This document shows positions 34,562 through 46,900 of a DNA stretch of 64,000 nt, piece after piece (positions within the stretch are counted from its first letter, which is position 1; every line of letters begins with the position of its first letter). A model generated the notes under the pieces. That model had not been told where the DNA came from and did not search any database. It worked only from the letters and a program-made list of their open reading frames with translations. Source of the stretch: Chrysemys picta bellii (lineage: Eukaryota > Chordata > Testudines > Emydidae); assembly GCF_011386835.1 (NCBI RefSeq), contig NC_088799.1, forward strand, positions 72,931,302-72,995,301, in the 5' to 3' direction. Position numbers and translations under genes: made by a program.

Positions 34562-34938
34562 TTAATAGGTGGCAGTAGGTTTAAAACAAACAATACAAAA
34601 TATTTCTTCACACCATGCACAGTCTCAACCTGTGGAACTCTTTGCCAGAGGATGTTGTAAAGGCCAAGACAGGGTTCAAAAAATAACTAGATAAGTTCCT
34701 GGAGGATAGGTCCATCAATGGCTATTAGCCAGGATGGGCAGGGATGCAAAACCAAGCTCTGAAGTGTCCCTAGCCTCTGTTTGTCAGAAGCTGGGAGTGG
34801 ATGACAAGGGATGGATCACTTGATTATTACCTGTTCAGTTCATTCCCTCTGAAGCACCTGGCATTGGCCACTGTCAGAACACAGATTACGGGGCTAGATG
34901 GACCATTGGTCTGACCCAGTATGGCTGTTCTTATGTTC
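34562..34938 (+). mobile_element. CR1 LINE 3' end nested in another CR1
   Basis: Plus-strand CR1 tail: 'aatatttcttcacaccatgc', 'tgtggaactctttgccagagg', 'gataagttcctggaggatagg', 'ggctagatggaccattggtc' and a final tatggctgttcttatgttc. Its ends coincide with the break in the surrounding minus-strand CR1. It is a different 3' subfamily from the copies that end in 'aatctatga'. Confidence 0.8.
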
Positions 34939-35401
34939 CACAACCTCCCTAGGAAGTCTGTTCCATTGCCCTGCTGTTCTTACGGTTAGGGAATTTTTGT
35001 GAGATTTAATCTAAATCTGCTATGCTGTAGTTTGAACCCATGGTCTCTTGTCCTGCCGTCTGTGGAAAGAGAGAACAAATTTTCTCCATCTTTTTTATGG
35101 CAGCCTTTCAAATATTTGAAGACCACTATCATGTCTCCCCATAATCTGCTCTTTTACAAACTAGGCATACCCAATTCCTTCAGCCTTTGTTCATATGGCT
35201 TTCATTCCATCCTTTTGATCATCTTTGTCACTCGCCTCTCTAGATCCTTTCTATACATTGGTGACCAAACTTGGACACCAGGTTCTCCAGGTGAGGCCTA
35301 ATCAGTGCTGAGTACAGAGATACCATCTGTGACTTGCATGCTGTGCCTCTGTTAATGCAACTTAAAATTGCATTTGCCTTTTTTGCAACAACATTGAATT
35401 G

Positions 35402-35617
35402 TTAACACATGTTGAAGTTGAGATCCACCACAACTCCCAAATCCTTCTCAGCAGTGCTGCTGCCAAGTTGGTTTTCCCCCATTATCTTTTTGTGCATTTG
35501 GTTTTTCTTCCCTAAGTATAGCACCTTACATTTCTCTTTGTGGAATTTCATTTTGTTGAGTATAGCCCAGTTCTCCAATTTATCAAGATCCTTCTGAATT
35601 TTAGCTCTATTCTCCAA
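35402..35617 (-). pseudogene. CR1 reverse transcriptase C-terminal fragment
   Basis: 71 codons with IQKDLDKLENWA, MKFHKEKCKVLYLG and STAEKDLGVVVD, the characteristic run near the end of CR1 ORF2, where RT thumb residues precede the C-terminus. It lies inside the interrupted CR1. No start; the N-terminal endonuclease and catalytic RT motifs are missing. Confidence 0.75.
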
Positions 35618-35634
35618 AGTGTTGGGATCTCCCC

Positions 35635-37597
35635 CAGATGAAAGGAAAAAGGAGAGGGACAGAAAAAAGAAGAAATAAGCTGGGGAAATAAAATGACATA
35701 AGGGAGAGAGAGCTAAGTCTCACATCCCAATTGCTGTTTGGGATTTAGCTGGAGATGATAGAGAGGCAGTGTCCTTAGGGTACCTCTCTCTGGCCTAGTC
35801 TGCACAGGATATCTCTCAGGATAAGGACAACAATGATCTGTGGGGAAGCCATGATGGTGAAACTCACTCCAATAGCCAATTTTTCTCCCCAAAGTATCTT
35901 TCTTAAGGACTCCAAAAGTAAAAGAGAGGGGTCGAGTAGCCCATCTCCTTATTATTTTGTCCACCAATTAGGCCTAATATCTGACAAGACAATTTTTGAT
36001 CTTCTTTTCCTCTTGTTTATCAAGCATGATCGTAACACAGTCCTTGAATTAGATCATTGGGTCTTTTTTTTTGATTAATTAAATCTTTGTCTGCATGTCA
36101 TACCTTTTAGCATCAACATTTGTTGTTATTGTAGGTTATTTTGACATTTTATTAACTTTTATCTACTTTTGACAGTTGAGCTTACAATTATGGTAAATTT
36201 GTAGGCCCAGTTATTACAACATAATATAGAAATGCCTGAGTATATTTCCAGAGAGACAAATTTCATGCTCACTTAATCTGGGTCAAGATGTAGGCAACCA
36301 CTGTATGGAACACGATGCAACACATGCTGTGTTTCTCAGTCTATAAGCTGGAGAACTGCAGGTGCCCCTGGAGCCTCAGCAAAGAATCCCTTTGTGTTTA
36401 CCACACTGGAGCCCACTCTTTTACCTAGCATGATGGATGCTATAGTGGGTACCTGGACACTCTTGTCCCAGTGCACCTCTTCCAGCACATGTGGGCAAGG
36501 CCCTGGCTTGCCCTGCCCAGATATATCCCCATGAGAGCAGCTACTAGTACTGTCAGATGTAGTAGCAGGTTAGTTCTTCTCTGCTCCCTGCAGAACAATT
36601 CTGACCAATATTTGGCCCTTGCTGTTTACCTCAGCCCTGTATTTACTATTCTATTATTTTCAGATTCTCATACCGTAGTACTGTCTATTACAAGAGTTGG
36701 GAACACACCAAGTTAATTAAATTACTGTTAGTGTGGAGTGAAGGGCACCCATCTTACTAAGCAAATTTACTGGAGCAAAATATACTTGAACAATTCAATT
36801 AGATGCCACCTCCTCGGAAAGGAGAATGGGATACCTGGATGAATGACTGAATTGTCTTTGGCTGTTTTAAAAAAATGGCCTTGGCGTCAGTTATGTATCT
36901 TTTTTTAGTAACTAATACAAAGAAGCTGTGACTTTTGATCGCCTCTCCAATTAGCTTCATCCTGTAAGGAATATATTGCAGATGGAGAAAATTGCTTCCC
37001 TAAGTCTTGATGAACAAAGAGCAACTTTGAATAAATGACAGAACCTAGCACCTGAAATCTAAAGATATCCCATTTCTTGCCAATAGTATTGGCAAATATA
37101 TTACAGGCCTGTGCTTGATTCTGTTGAAGACAGTAGGAAAACTCCCACTGCTTTCAGTGAGAGCAGAGGCTCATATCCCTAACGTGCTGCGAAAGAAGTA
37201 TGCAGTGTTTACTTGTCAACGAGTAGCTCAGTTCATCTTGACTATTGGAATGTGATACGTTTGTTACTGCTCACTTACAATGGTGTTTGATAAAATAGCA
37301 CTTTGTACTGCCATTTTTAATGACTAGCTTGTGCAGTTTGCACCGAGCCCTGTGTATGGGGTGCTGTGGAGCTGCACTACACCTTGGGGAGAAAACCTGG
37401 AAAGACTGACTCAGGAAGTGCATCTCTTCCAGGGCTGCCTAGTGTGCTTTGCACTGTCCATATAAGGGCCGATCACAATCCAGACTAATAAAATATATTG
37501 GATAAAAACCTTATCCTGTTGAAATCAGTGGGACCAACTATTAACCCATAGTAGATCAGTATTCACTCAAGTGACATTATTTGTTTATTTTTTCCAT
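35635..37597. other. Non-coding DNA; one weak foldback-like piece
   Basis: Around 37110-37165 'gcttgattctgttgaagac...cactgctttcagtgagagcag' looks like a decayed foldback. Otherwise nothing could be named. Confidence 0.35.
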
Positions 37598-38600
37598 TGT
37601 GACACTCTGTACCTCAAAATAGCACCCTGGAGCACCCATATTCACCACTGTAAAATGATTATGATATGCTTTGTACAGTGTGCCTTGTGAGGTATCATTT
37701 GAGAAGTCATGATCTGTTGAACTTACTATCTTGTTGAACTATGTGTGTTACCATTATATGTGATGTTATGAAGTTTTGCTATATGTGTGTTACTGAAATG
37801 TGTTTTGAATCTGGGAGATGCCCACAACTGGTCTTTCCATGGCAACAAAGGAGCAACTAACCCCTGCAGTACAGATTTATATTAGGACTAGCCAGCCATG
37901 TGTTGATGGCCCATTAAGGAGAATCCACTCTCCCAGTGGGTCCCTCCCAAAGCACATAGACAATGGGGATTGCTTAATCCAGTGCTTCAGCGGGAGACAT
38001 AGAACATGTGATCTGTGACTCCATGTTTGCGATAGTATCTTTCCATGTACATGGATTGGGGGGTCAAATGGAAATCTGTGGTGTGAGCCCAGGGCCTCTC
38101 TCCTCTCTCACTTACTCTGAAGGCAACAAGAACATTTGGAAGAAGAGACTTTGAATTGGGGATATTGGTTCCAGGCTCAGAAAAGAAATCAGCCTGTGTA
38201 TTAAGAACTGTGAATTGCTTATAGTGCATAATGGGGTGAGAAAAAATGCTTGATTCAAATCTTGCTTAGTCTGATAAAGTTTAGAATTTAGACTGTGATT
38301 TTTATTTTTATGTAACCAACTTTGACCTCTATGCCTAACATTTATAATCACTTAAAATCTCTCTCTCTTAATCAACTTATTTTAGTGTTTTATCCTTACC
38401 AGTGAGTTTGTCTTAAGTGCTTCGGGAACCTGCTCAGCTTACAAAGGCTTGTGCATGTCCAATATCCTTTAATGAAGTGGTGAACTAATGAGCTTGCATT
38501 CTTCAATAGAAGGTCCTGAGCAGTGTAAGACTGTATATTTCTGGGATGCATTGTAAGAGACAGCCCAGGTAGTAGAGTTAAGGGGGCACAGTGGTCCTAC
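37598..38600 (+). mobile_element. LTR-like repeat, probably endogenous-retrovirus type
   Basis: It opens tgtgacactctgtacctc and contains 'gccttgtgaggtatcatttg', a 'ttatttttatgtaaccaac' phrase, 'taatcacttaaaatctctctc' and a T-rich polyadenylation-like zone. It closes near 'tgtatatttctgggatgc'. The family is familiar to me from turtle genomes. No internal gag, pol or env coding is present, so it would be a solo LTR. The right end and duplication are not fixed. Confidence 0.45.
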
Positions 38601-38668
38601 AGTTTCATGCTGTACCCTGGATATCCGGCACATACATGTAAAACTCTCATTGACTTTAGACTTCTTAT

Positions 38669-38756
38669 TACTGAAGTGACTGAAGGACCAGCCCTTACCA
38701 GAAGTAATCCCATACTGAAGTGACTGAAGGACCAGCCCTTACCGGAAGTAATCCCG
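38669..38756. repeat. Tandem duplication of a 44-bp unit
   Basis: Units 38669-38712 and 38713-38756 differ at two positions (accaga/accgga and ccca/cccg). The unit is not a recognised repeat. Confidence 0.85.
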
Positions 38757-41369
38757 TAGAGTTTATGAATAATATAGAGAAAAATGAATATAGAGAACAA
38801 AGATGATGTTAAAATATGACATTATTATTCAAAAACAGTTGTTACCTCATATAGTAAAAATCCAAACCTATGAAGAATTTAGGTGATATAAAATATTTCA
38901 CATATAAAAAAGTATAAAGGCAAAATTTGCAAATGTTAAGGATAAAGATTCTATATCCTGTTAATAATTAAAGGTACAATATCTTTAAAGATGAAGGAAG
39001 AAAACCCCAGCATATTGATAAACTGTTGTTAACCCTTCAAATGATCAGCTCAAATGAGCTAACTATTGCTAACCAGATTACCATATGGAGTTAATTACAC
39101 AATGGATTAGCAACTGGAAAGAACATTGTGACTATAAAGTTGTTTGTCACTCTGCGGCTCCTGTTGCAGACTTGGAAAATGTGTGTAAACTATGTATTTA
39201 TGAATTTATCTGTTAAATAGATGACATATTAAATATCTCCATAGAGTTCCCCAGCACCTACTCAGCGATACAGAGCATTTGGTCCATGGGTTTAGTAGGC
39301 CCATGAGTATTTCAAGGGAGCATAAAATTGCAATAGAAACTAGTAGAAATATTGATAGCTGAACAGCTGGCACTCATCTAAGGGTGCTGCTATCCAGAGC
39401 ATCAGGAGATTTATTTTTATCATTCTCTATGTTGTTTGCCATCTGGGTTAAAATGGAAATTAAATATTTTCCCATGGTTTGGTATCTCTTTTACATTTTC
39501 TAAATCTTACATTGAATGAATTATAGTCTGACATCCCACACCTATTGCTAGTGCCATTGTAGTAAAGGCTTGGGGCTAAATGTATGCTTAGGCAACCATA
39601 TTAACTTCAATAGCATGGAATAAATGAGGCGAGGGTTTGGCCTTTTGTCTCTGTTGATCTCATTAAATGGTTTTATAAAGGGGTTATAAACTATCCACGA
39701 AATTATGTTTTAGTTTAAAATGTAAAATCATTGTAAGTCTTTAGAATCTGGTCAGAATTTTGAACAAACTGGATTTTTGATCCCAGGTGTGATGTAAATC
39801 AATACTCTCTTATTGTACTTCAGCTGAGCTCTTGAGTAATGTGGTGATGCCTTCACTTTTCACTGCAAAGAAGTGCTGACTCCCAAGAACTTTAAAAATG
39901 TTAGCATGATATGGTCACAGGGTTGTCCTATGGCCTGGTCACAAGACAGCTACCTGCTCTGAAATGAACCAGGGGTTCAATGTAACTCATGCAATTTATG
40001 AATGCACAGACATTCATAAGAAGGACTACATGGGGAAAAAGAGAGGGTACAATGGGTTTGAGAAGGTTGGGCTCAATGCCAAGGGGACATAAAACTGGGA
40101 AAGACACCAATCTAGGGAGTTTGGGGAAGGGTTGTTTTGTGGTGTTTGCCTTAGTCACCAGAGATTGGTGCTTCCAGACATACTTTCAGTGTAAGTCTAT
40201 AGAGACAACAATGAAAATGCAAGAGATGACGGATAATGGGGGGACTAGGGAAAGGGGATTATCTTCTTTCTGTACCAGACATTACGAGCCCTTTCCTTAC
40301 CTTCTTTAGGAGATGCCTTTTTCTAACTGCCTTGCAATTCTGGTTTGTTGGGGGAACCAGACTCCATTAATTGCTTACTTTGCACTGAGCACCTGTGAAG
40401 TTGCATCAACATGAATTTTACAACCTAACCTGCCCAATGGATCTCTGGACTGCTGAACCACCTGCCCAGGCCAATCTGTCAGTGCAGGAAAAATTCTTTT
40501 CCAGTCCTGGAAGGGTGACAGGCATGATGTCCATGGCACAGCCCAAGTCCTTGGCCCTACTCTAATCCCAAAATGTGGGTAGAAGGACAACTTTTACTCA
40601 GGGCCTCTAATGTCTGAGGCAGCAGGAAGGTTTTAGGCCTATTTTGCACCCATCTGTCCAATGAGTCAGCCAAGGAGCCCACTCTCCTCAAGCCCAGAAG
40701 GAGGCTGAATGCCCATGAGGAAAGGAGGAAACAAGAGCTGGGGGTCTTAAAGGGGGTCAAGGTTTTTCTTTTCTTCACATGACCCAGACATACCCTCCCA
40801 ACCTTTGAGACTGTGGGGAATGGTAAACAAGATTCCAAGTACTTTAGGGTTGGAGATGGGCCAGAAATACCAACCAGAAATACCTCCATAACAGCATTTT
40901 GCAACTCCAGTGAACATCAGAGCTTAGAACTGAAGAGGTGCAGACACTGAAATAATATTAACAAAAGGGTTTGTTTTTGTTTAAAAAAAGAAGCCTGTTT
41001 TAAGCATGAGAAGAGTAAGACGGAGGGAGGGAACAATAGAAAGGCATGGAATAAGTCAGAAGGGAATCAAGCGAATATTAGCTCCTGGGGCAAAGATGGT
41101 CTTGCTATATGTTTGTAGCACAAAATGGTCCCAATCTTGATTGGAATGTTTGGGTGATATCATGATACAACTAAATAATAAGTAATAATTGATAGTAGAA
41201 CAGTCAATTCAAGAGAAGTAATAGAGGAGAGAACATAAATGGAGAAAAGAAGGGAAAGGAAGAAAATTCCCTTGGAGTGGCTTCCAGTTTTCAGTTCTGA
41301 TTACAATTTAGATACTTTATATTAAAATGTTAACCGGGCATATGCCAAATACCTATATAACCTGCTATA
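38757..41369. other. Non-coding DNA with no recognised element
   Basis: GC rises at 40360-40900, where frames of 71 and 115 codons overlap on the minus strand, with no domain. This could be an old unrecognised repeat. Confidence 0.35.
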
Positions 41370-41371
41370 TA

Positions 41372-43981
41372 CAGGTCTGTCGCATCTTATGCGCATTTAA
41401 CATGTGCAATTTCAGCTTTATGTGGTCGGGGGGAGGGGGAGGAAGTGCGGGCGATTCCACCAGCGTGAGATGAGAATCTGCTGTTCCCACTAAAATATTT
41501 TTGCGTGGGGGACTTGACAGCAACAGCATGTCTTTAGGCCTGTGATAAAGTTCTCCCCTATAATAACCCTGGAGGGCTGGAAAAAAAAACAGTTTAAATA
41601 GTGAGTATTCCCCGGAGTGAGTGTGAGATGGGAGAAGTGAATCACCTGTTCCCACTACAGTACTGCTGTTCCCATTACAGTACTCAGTACCCCTGTGCCT
41701 CTCATACTGTGTGCATCTCGCTGCGCTGAGTGAGATTCTACTGTACCTGTACTGTTTAAAGATACAGTACGTATTTTTCATATAACATGGCCCCTAAACG
41801 CAAGCCACCTACTTCATCTGGTGCTCAACTGAAGAAACAGCGATCTGTTCCAATGCTGCAGGAAAAACTGCTGTGTTGGACTTATTGAGAGACGGTATGT
41901 CCATTGCCAACGTGGCACGTAAATACGGCCGCAACAAATCTAGCATCCGTGCCATCAAGATTCGAGAGAGAGAAATTTGTCAAGCCGTGGCATCAAGTGC
42001 TCCAGTAACTGCTAAGGTGACGAGCCAAGTACGTGATAAGACTTTAGTGAAGACTGAAAAGGCATTAAACTTATGGCTGGAAGACATGAACCGTAAACGT
42101 GTGCCTATCAATGGCAATGTGTTGCGAGAAAAGGCTCTTAGCATCTATGCGCTGTTCAAACCTCCCGCCGAAGAAGGACAGCCTTCTGATAAGAAGGATT
42201 TCAAAGCCAGCCAAGGTTGGCTTAACAGTTTTAGGAACCACTTCAACCTCAAAAACATGCAGACTACTGGTGAAGCTGCATCTGCCAATGAGGAGGCAGC
42301 AAAAGCCTACCCCGAACAATTAAAGAAAATCATAGAGGAAAGGGGCTATCTTCCAGAACAAGTTTTTAATGCTGACGAGACTGGGCTCTTCTGGAAAAAA
42401 AATGCCCACCCGCACTTACATTTCGAAATCAGAAAGACAAGTGCCTGGCTTCAAACCAGCTAAAGACCGTGTGACTGTGTTGCTTTGTGGCAATGTGGCT
42501 GGGCATTTAATAAAGCCGGGCTTGCTCTACAGGGCTGCAAATCCTGGTGCCCTAAAAGGCAAGAACAAAAATCTCATGCCTGTGTTCTGGCAATCAAATA
42601 AAAAGGCTTGGGTGACGGCAGCATTATTTCTGGATTGGTTCCACAAGCGTTTCATTCTGGAGGTCAAGCAGTACCTTGAAGAGAAAGGACTTGACTTTAA
42701 AGTGTTGCTGATCATAGACAATGCTCCTGGCCACCCTGCGGCACTCCGGTTTGCGCATAACGAAGTTGAAGTCTTCTTTCCCACCCCCCCCCCCCCAATA
42801 CCACCTCCATCCTCCAACCTCTTGACCAAGGCTTGATTAGCTGTTTCAAGGCCACATACACGAGGCTTACAGTCTCACAGATCTTTACTGCTATGGATGC
42901 TGATCCCAATGTTAATGTGATAGAGTGTTGGAAGTCCTTCAATATTGCTGATTACATCACTTATATTAAACAGGCAATGGATGCAATCAAGCCTGAAACA
43001 GTCAATACATGTTGGTGAAACCTATGGGAAGACTGTGTGAATGATTTTAAGGGTTTCCCGACCGTTGACAGAGAAGTGAAACTCATTGTTCAGGTGGCCA
43101 GGCAAGCGGGTGGTGATGGCTTCGTTGACATCCTCGAGGAAGAAATTGAGGAATTAATTGAGGGCCATAAAGAAACATTGACTAACGAAGAGTTAGAGGA
43201 ACAGATAAAATCGTCTACAGAAGACGAAGATGATGACGAACAGGAAGAGCCAGCAACTTGGAATCTTCATACATTTTCTGAAGTGTTCCAAGCAGAGAAA
43301 CACTTGAATGATTTAATTTCTGAATATGATCCTTCTATGGAATGAAGCCTCAAAATCTCACACAGTATTACGGATGATTTGAGACCGTACCAAGAAATGT
43401 TTGAGGAACGCAAGAGACAACAGCGACAGTTGCCAATCACCATGTTTTTAAAGAAAAAAAACAACCAGCAGCAGCAGAGCCTACACAATCAACTTCTCGA
43501 GCTGAACCAGAGCCAACCACTTTGTCTACGACTCGCTCTCCGTCACCCAAGCCTGGCCCATCGTCTCCTGGATCGACATCAAGTCTTGACGACTCAATGA
43601 TAATGTTGTCAGCGGAAGAGGAAGACTAATCATTGGAGTGTGTACAGTACAAGACTAGCAAGAATATCCAGGATGACTGGTGACTGTTCAGGTTTACAGC
43701 ACTGTACTGTACTGTTTTCACTTTTTATTCTTTCATTCTTCCGTCTCTCTGTTATGTTATTAAAAATACTGTAAAATTATATTTCGCATATGTAGTTTTT
43801 ATTATATACTGTTCTGTACATTGCTGTATACAATATATAGTACTGTACAGGGTTGTATACACAAAACTGTACTTTATGGGTGATTTAAGGGTCATTTTTC
43901 AAGGGTCATTTTGACTATACGCGATTTTCGCTTTACGCGCTAACTGCGAACATAACCCCAGCGTAAGATGCGACAGACCTG
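41372..43981 (+). mobile_element. pogo/Tigger DNA transposon, full length (2610 bp)
   Basis: The left end caggtctgtcgcatcttatg and right end (reverse complement caggtctgtcgcatcttacg) form a 19-20-base terminal inverted repeat with one mismatch. TA flanks both sides (41370-41371 and 43982-43983), the target preference of Tc1/mariner/pogo elements. A single broken transposase gene fills the middle. About 415 bp of 5' and 350 bp of 3' non-coding sequence surround it. The high CpG content of its coding part relative to the flanks suggests a younger, less decayed element. Confidence 0.88.
41787..43629 (+). pseudogene. pogo/Tigger-type DDD transposase, broken
   Basis: The product would bind the terminal repeats and cut and paste the element in the nucleus. 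ATG at 41787 opens MAPKRKPPTSSGAQLKKQR, a basic N-terminus. A psq-type HTH (LLRDGMSIANVARKYGRNKS) and a CENP-B-type HTH (41990-42290, ending SQGWLNSFRNHFNLK) follow. Catalytic Asp codons are visible at 42374 (NADETGLFW), 42717 (LLIIDNAPGHP) and 42824 (LQPLDQGLI), matching the DDD triad of Tigger proteins. A C-terminal acidic tail (EDEDDDEQEE) and an SPSPKPGPSSPG segment precede the TAA at 43627. Breaks: one base short near 41863-41867; an extra A in the A8 run at 42395-42402; a frame shift in the C-tract at 42784-42796; TGA at 43016 and 43343; one base short in the A8 run at 43454-43461. Not functional as it stands. Confidence 0.85.
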
Positions 43982-43983
43982 TA

Positions 43984-46900
43984 CTATAATATTCCTATGT
44001 ACATTTGAACCACTTTAAAAATAGAATATCACTAACATAGGACTTTCATGCTCTCTACATGCTTGAACTCAGTTAAATGTTTGACAAAGTGGAATATGTG
44101 CTCCCATTGACAACCTCATATAGTTTGATCCTTTTTTTGAAATACTCTCACAGGGACATTCTACAGGTTATTAATAAGATCTGCTTGTTCTTTTATTGAT
44201 CAGCAGTGAAGATCACCACCACCATCATGCATCTCTGTAGTTCTGAAGCTGCCAAAGCTCCTTAGTCTGAGTGCTTCTTAGTGAAATGAGTCTCCTGAGT
44301 CAGAAATTGGGGAAGAAGGCTCAGAAGTACAAGGTACTGAAGCAATAGATAGAATCGGCTGTTACCTGATACAAATGGGATTACATGGATACTGAAAATT
44401 AGTTTGGTAAGATTGGGAGGAAAAAAAATCAGATTTAATTCTTTTTCAAGGAAACATGTCTGTAATTAAAAAACACCTTGTTGGATAGAATATTTTAAAA
44501 TAAACCAAGGCTGAAATATTTATTTGATTTGCCTGAAAGCATCATTTAAAAAAAAAATTGTCAGTTTGGTGTTCATGAAAGGTAATAAACTGATAACCTT
44601 GGGGAATGAAGTCTTGTTTTAATCCACATAGGGTCCAACACAGTCAGTGATAGTAAAAGTTTTAGCACTCGGCTGCATCAATCTGCTTCATCCCTGAAAT
44701 GAAAGTTGACATAACTGTGTATTTTCACCCATTCAGTGCTAGGTGGGAAAGACAGTTTACATTTTAAGACCCTTCAGGGTTAGACCCAGACATCTTCCAG
44801 GCAGTCTGAGTTTAGCTAGCCACAGATGCTTATTCTGTCCTGCACCTAGACACTTAGTCTGTGCTGCTAAATCATCTTGAATCATGATCCTGTTATACCG
44901 TAGAACCAACTTTTTGTCACATACTGCTGTTTGTTGGTCCTATCCTGCTTGACTATGCTGTTGATTGTGGCTGTTCTATTCTGAACTTGTCAACAGACTG
45001 CACTGATATACTTGATGGTTGCCTTTCAGTGCACGGATGGCATAGATATCGTTACATAACTAATGTAACTCTACTAGACTGAATCAGTGGCATTTATAAT
45101 GAAAAGAATGACCAGAATACTTGAATATCAGATAGGAGCCAGAGGACAAATACCCTAGCTGGAGATTCTTACATACTGTGGATATGGATTTTATCCGATA
45201 GCCTTCCTCTGCTGCTGATACCAAAGAGAACAGGCACTTCAAGCATCTATTCAAGCATCTCTTATGTTTAGCACAGCATGTGGCATTGTTACTGAAAATA
45301 AAACAAGCGCAAGGACAGTATCGAGCATCACAGCAGATTCATTCTGTGTAATTGATTCAAATAAATACATTCAAAATGAAACTTCCCTGATTCTATTGTA
45401 CATCTGTCACTGCAGCCTTATGTTGTGAGGATGGGGTGAAAGCTGCTATTAGTGATTAAAATTAAACAGACTTAAGTTGAAAAAAATGTTGCATCCCAAA
45501 GTTTGCTGATGTGGTGTATAAAAGCAATGCTGTATGACAAAATCCAAATATAATATAAGAGGGTGAATCTCTGTTTATGCCATATATTAGGAAATCCAGG
45601 CAAAAACTCTTAGCCATGCAATTGGAAAGAGACTTGAGAAATATGAAAACTTCTGCTCCGGATTATACAAATAATAGAAGATTTGTCAGCTGCCAGCTCT
45701 CTTTGAGTTCATCAGATAGAAGATGGCCACCATAATTGTTTCCCCACTAATGTCATATCTTCTTGTACCTCAGTGGGGATTACTTCTGAGCATTTCCGCC
45801 ACTCCCCTCCCCTGCAGTTTTCCTGAAGGGCAACTATCTCAAATGATGGAAGCTAGCTGCACTGATTCAGGTCATTTCTGATACATTTTCCCTGGCTAGC
45901 ACTACCTGCTTCAGGGTGGTCTGATCAACAGAAATGGAGGTGACAAGATACTGCCAGAAAGTTTATTCTCTGGGTATTTTAGACTCCAAAAACAAAAAGT
46001 ATCAATAACTTACTGAGAGAGTTCAGAAGATTTCTAACCTGATACCAAGAATTACAGAGCTAAAGGACATCTTGTGTCAACTGATAGGTTAAATACATGT
46101 CAAAGAAGCTCTAACAGAGGATCTGGCCCAAAATGTCTGAATAATTGTTCTATGAATAAGCTCGCCTTTTGGAATGCAATAAAACCTCCTAACTGTTAGG
46201 GGTTTTCCTGGCACATTACATAAAGGACTTCTGAATGTGGATCTCACCTGCAATAGGCATTGGTAAGCATTACCGGGTCATTCCCTAGCTTATCTACCAA
46301 AGGCTAAATTGTTAGAAGGCTGTTACAGCACTAGCTCCTATTCTCTCATTGACTGTTTATCATATTACACAAACACCTCGGAATATGAGCATTTCATGCC
46401 TTTTGGGCTATTAGTGAATTTTAGCAAAATTCCTGATTTTTTTCCCCTGCAGTTCTTTTAGTGGGGAATGGCATACATGTTTTGTTCATATACACTCATT
46501 TATTTCTATAATGATGATAAATATGAGTTGTCACCACTAAAGAAATTTGTATCTATCACAAGATTTGTGATGGACCCTCCAGGATTTAACCTCAAAAGTC
46601 TGAAGAGGAAGAAATCTGACCTCAAGTGGGTTTTACAATATTTTCAGTTAGAAGCAAGAAAGAGTTATTACCCAGGCTGTGTGCATCATGTTATTAATTC
46701 TTCATTTGCTTGGACACAAGGGCTAAAGTTTGTGAAGGGTTCAACATCTGCAACTTGCACCACCTTTTCAGTAGAAGTCTGGTCCCATTTAGACATTAAT
46801 TGTGGATGCTGTACACTTTTGAAAATCTGAGTCAATGTATTCTCATAAAAATCATCTGTGGCTGTTGAAGCGCAAAAAGTGGAAAGAGCATTTACCATTT

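Larger units (their letters stand above)
34421..35632 (-). mobile_element. CR1 LINE interrupted by a second CR1
   Basis: The minus-strand element starts at its 3' end with agaatcatagaaccatagg and 'gggtcatctagtctaactcc' (34421-34561). It resumes at 34939 with 'cacaacctccctaggaagtctg' and runs through UTR and RT-coding sequence to about 35632. The gap holds an opposite-strand CR1 (34562-34938), which must be younger. The coding part retains a readable 71-codon RT C-terminus. Confidence 0.8.

Noticed and set aside
46468..46830. 120-codon frame, possible host exon
   Set aside because: Flanks lack convincing splice sites, the sequence has no recognisable domain and its composition follows the surroundings.
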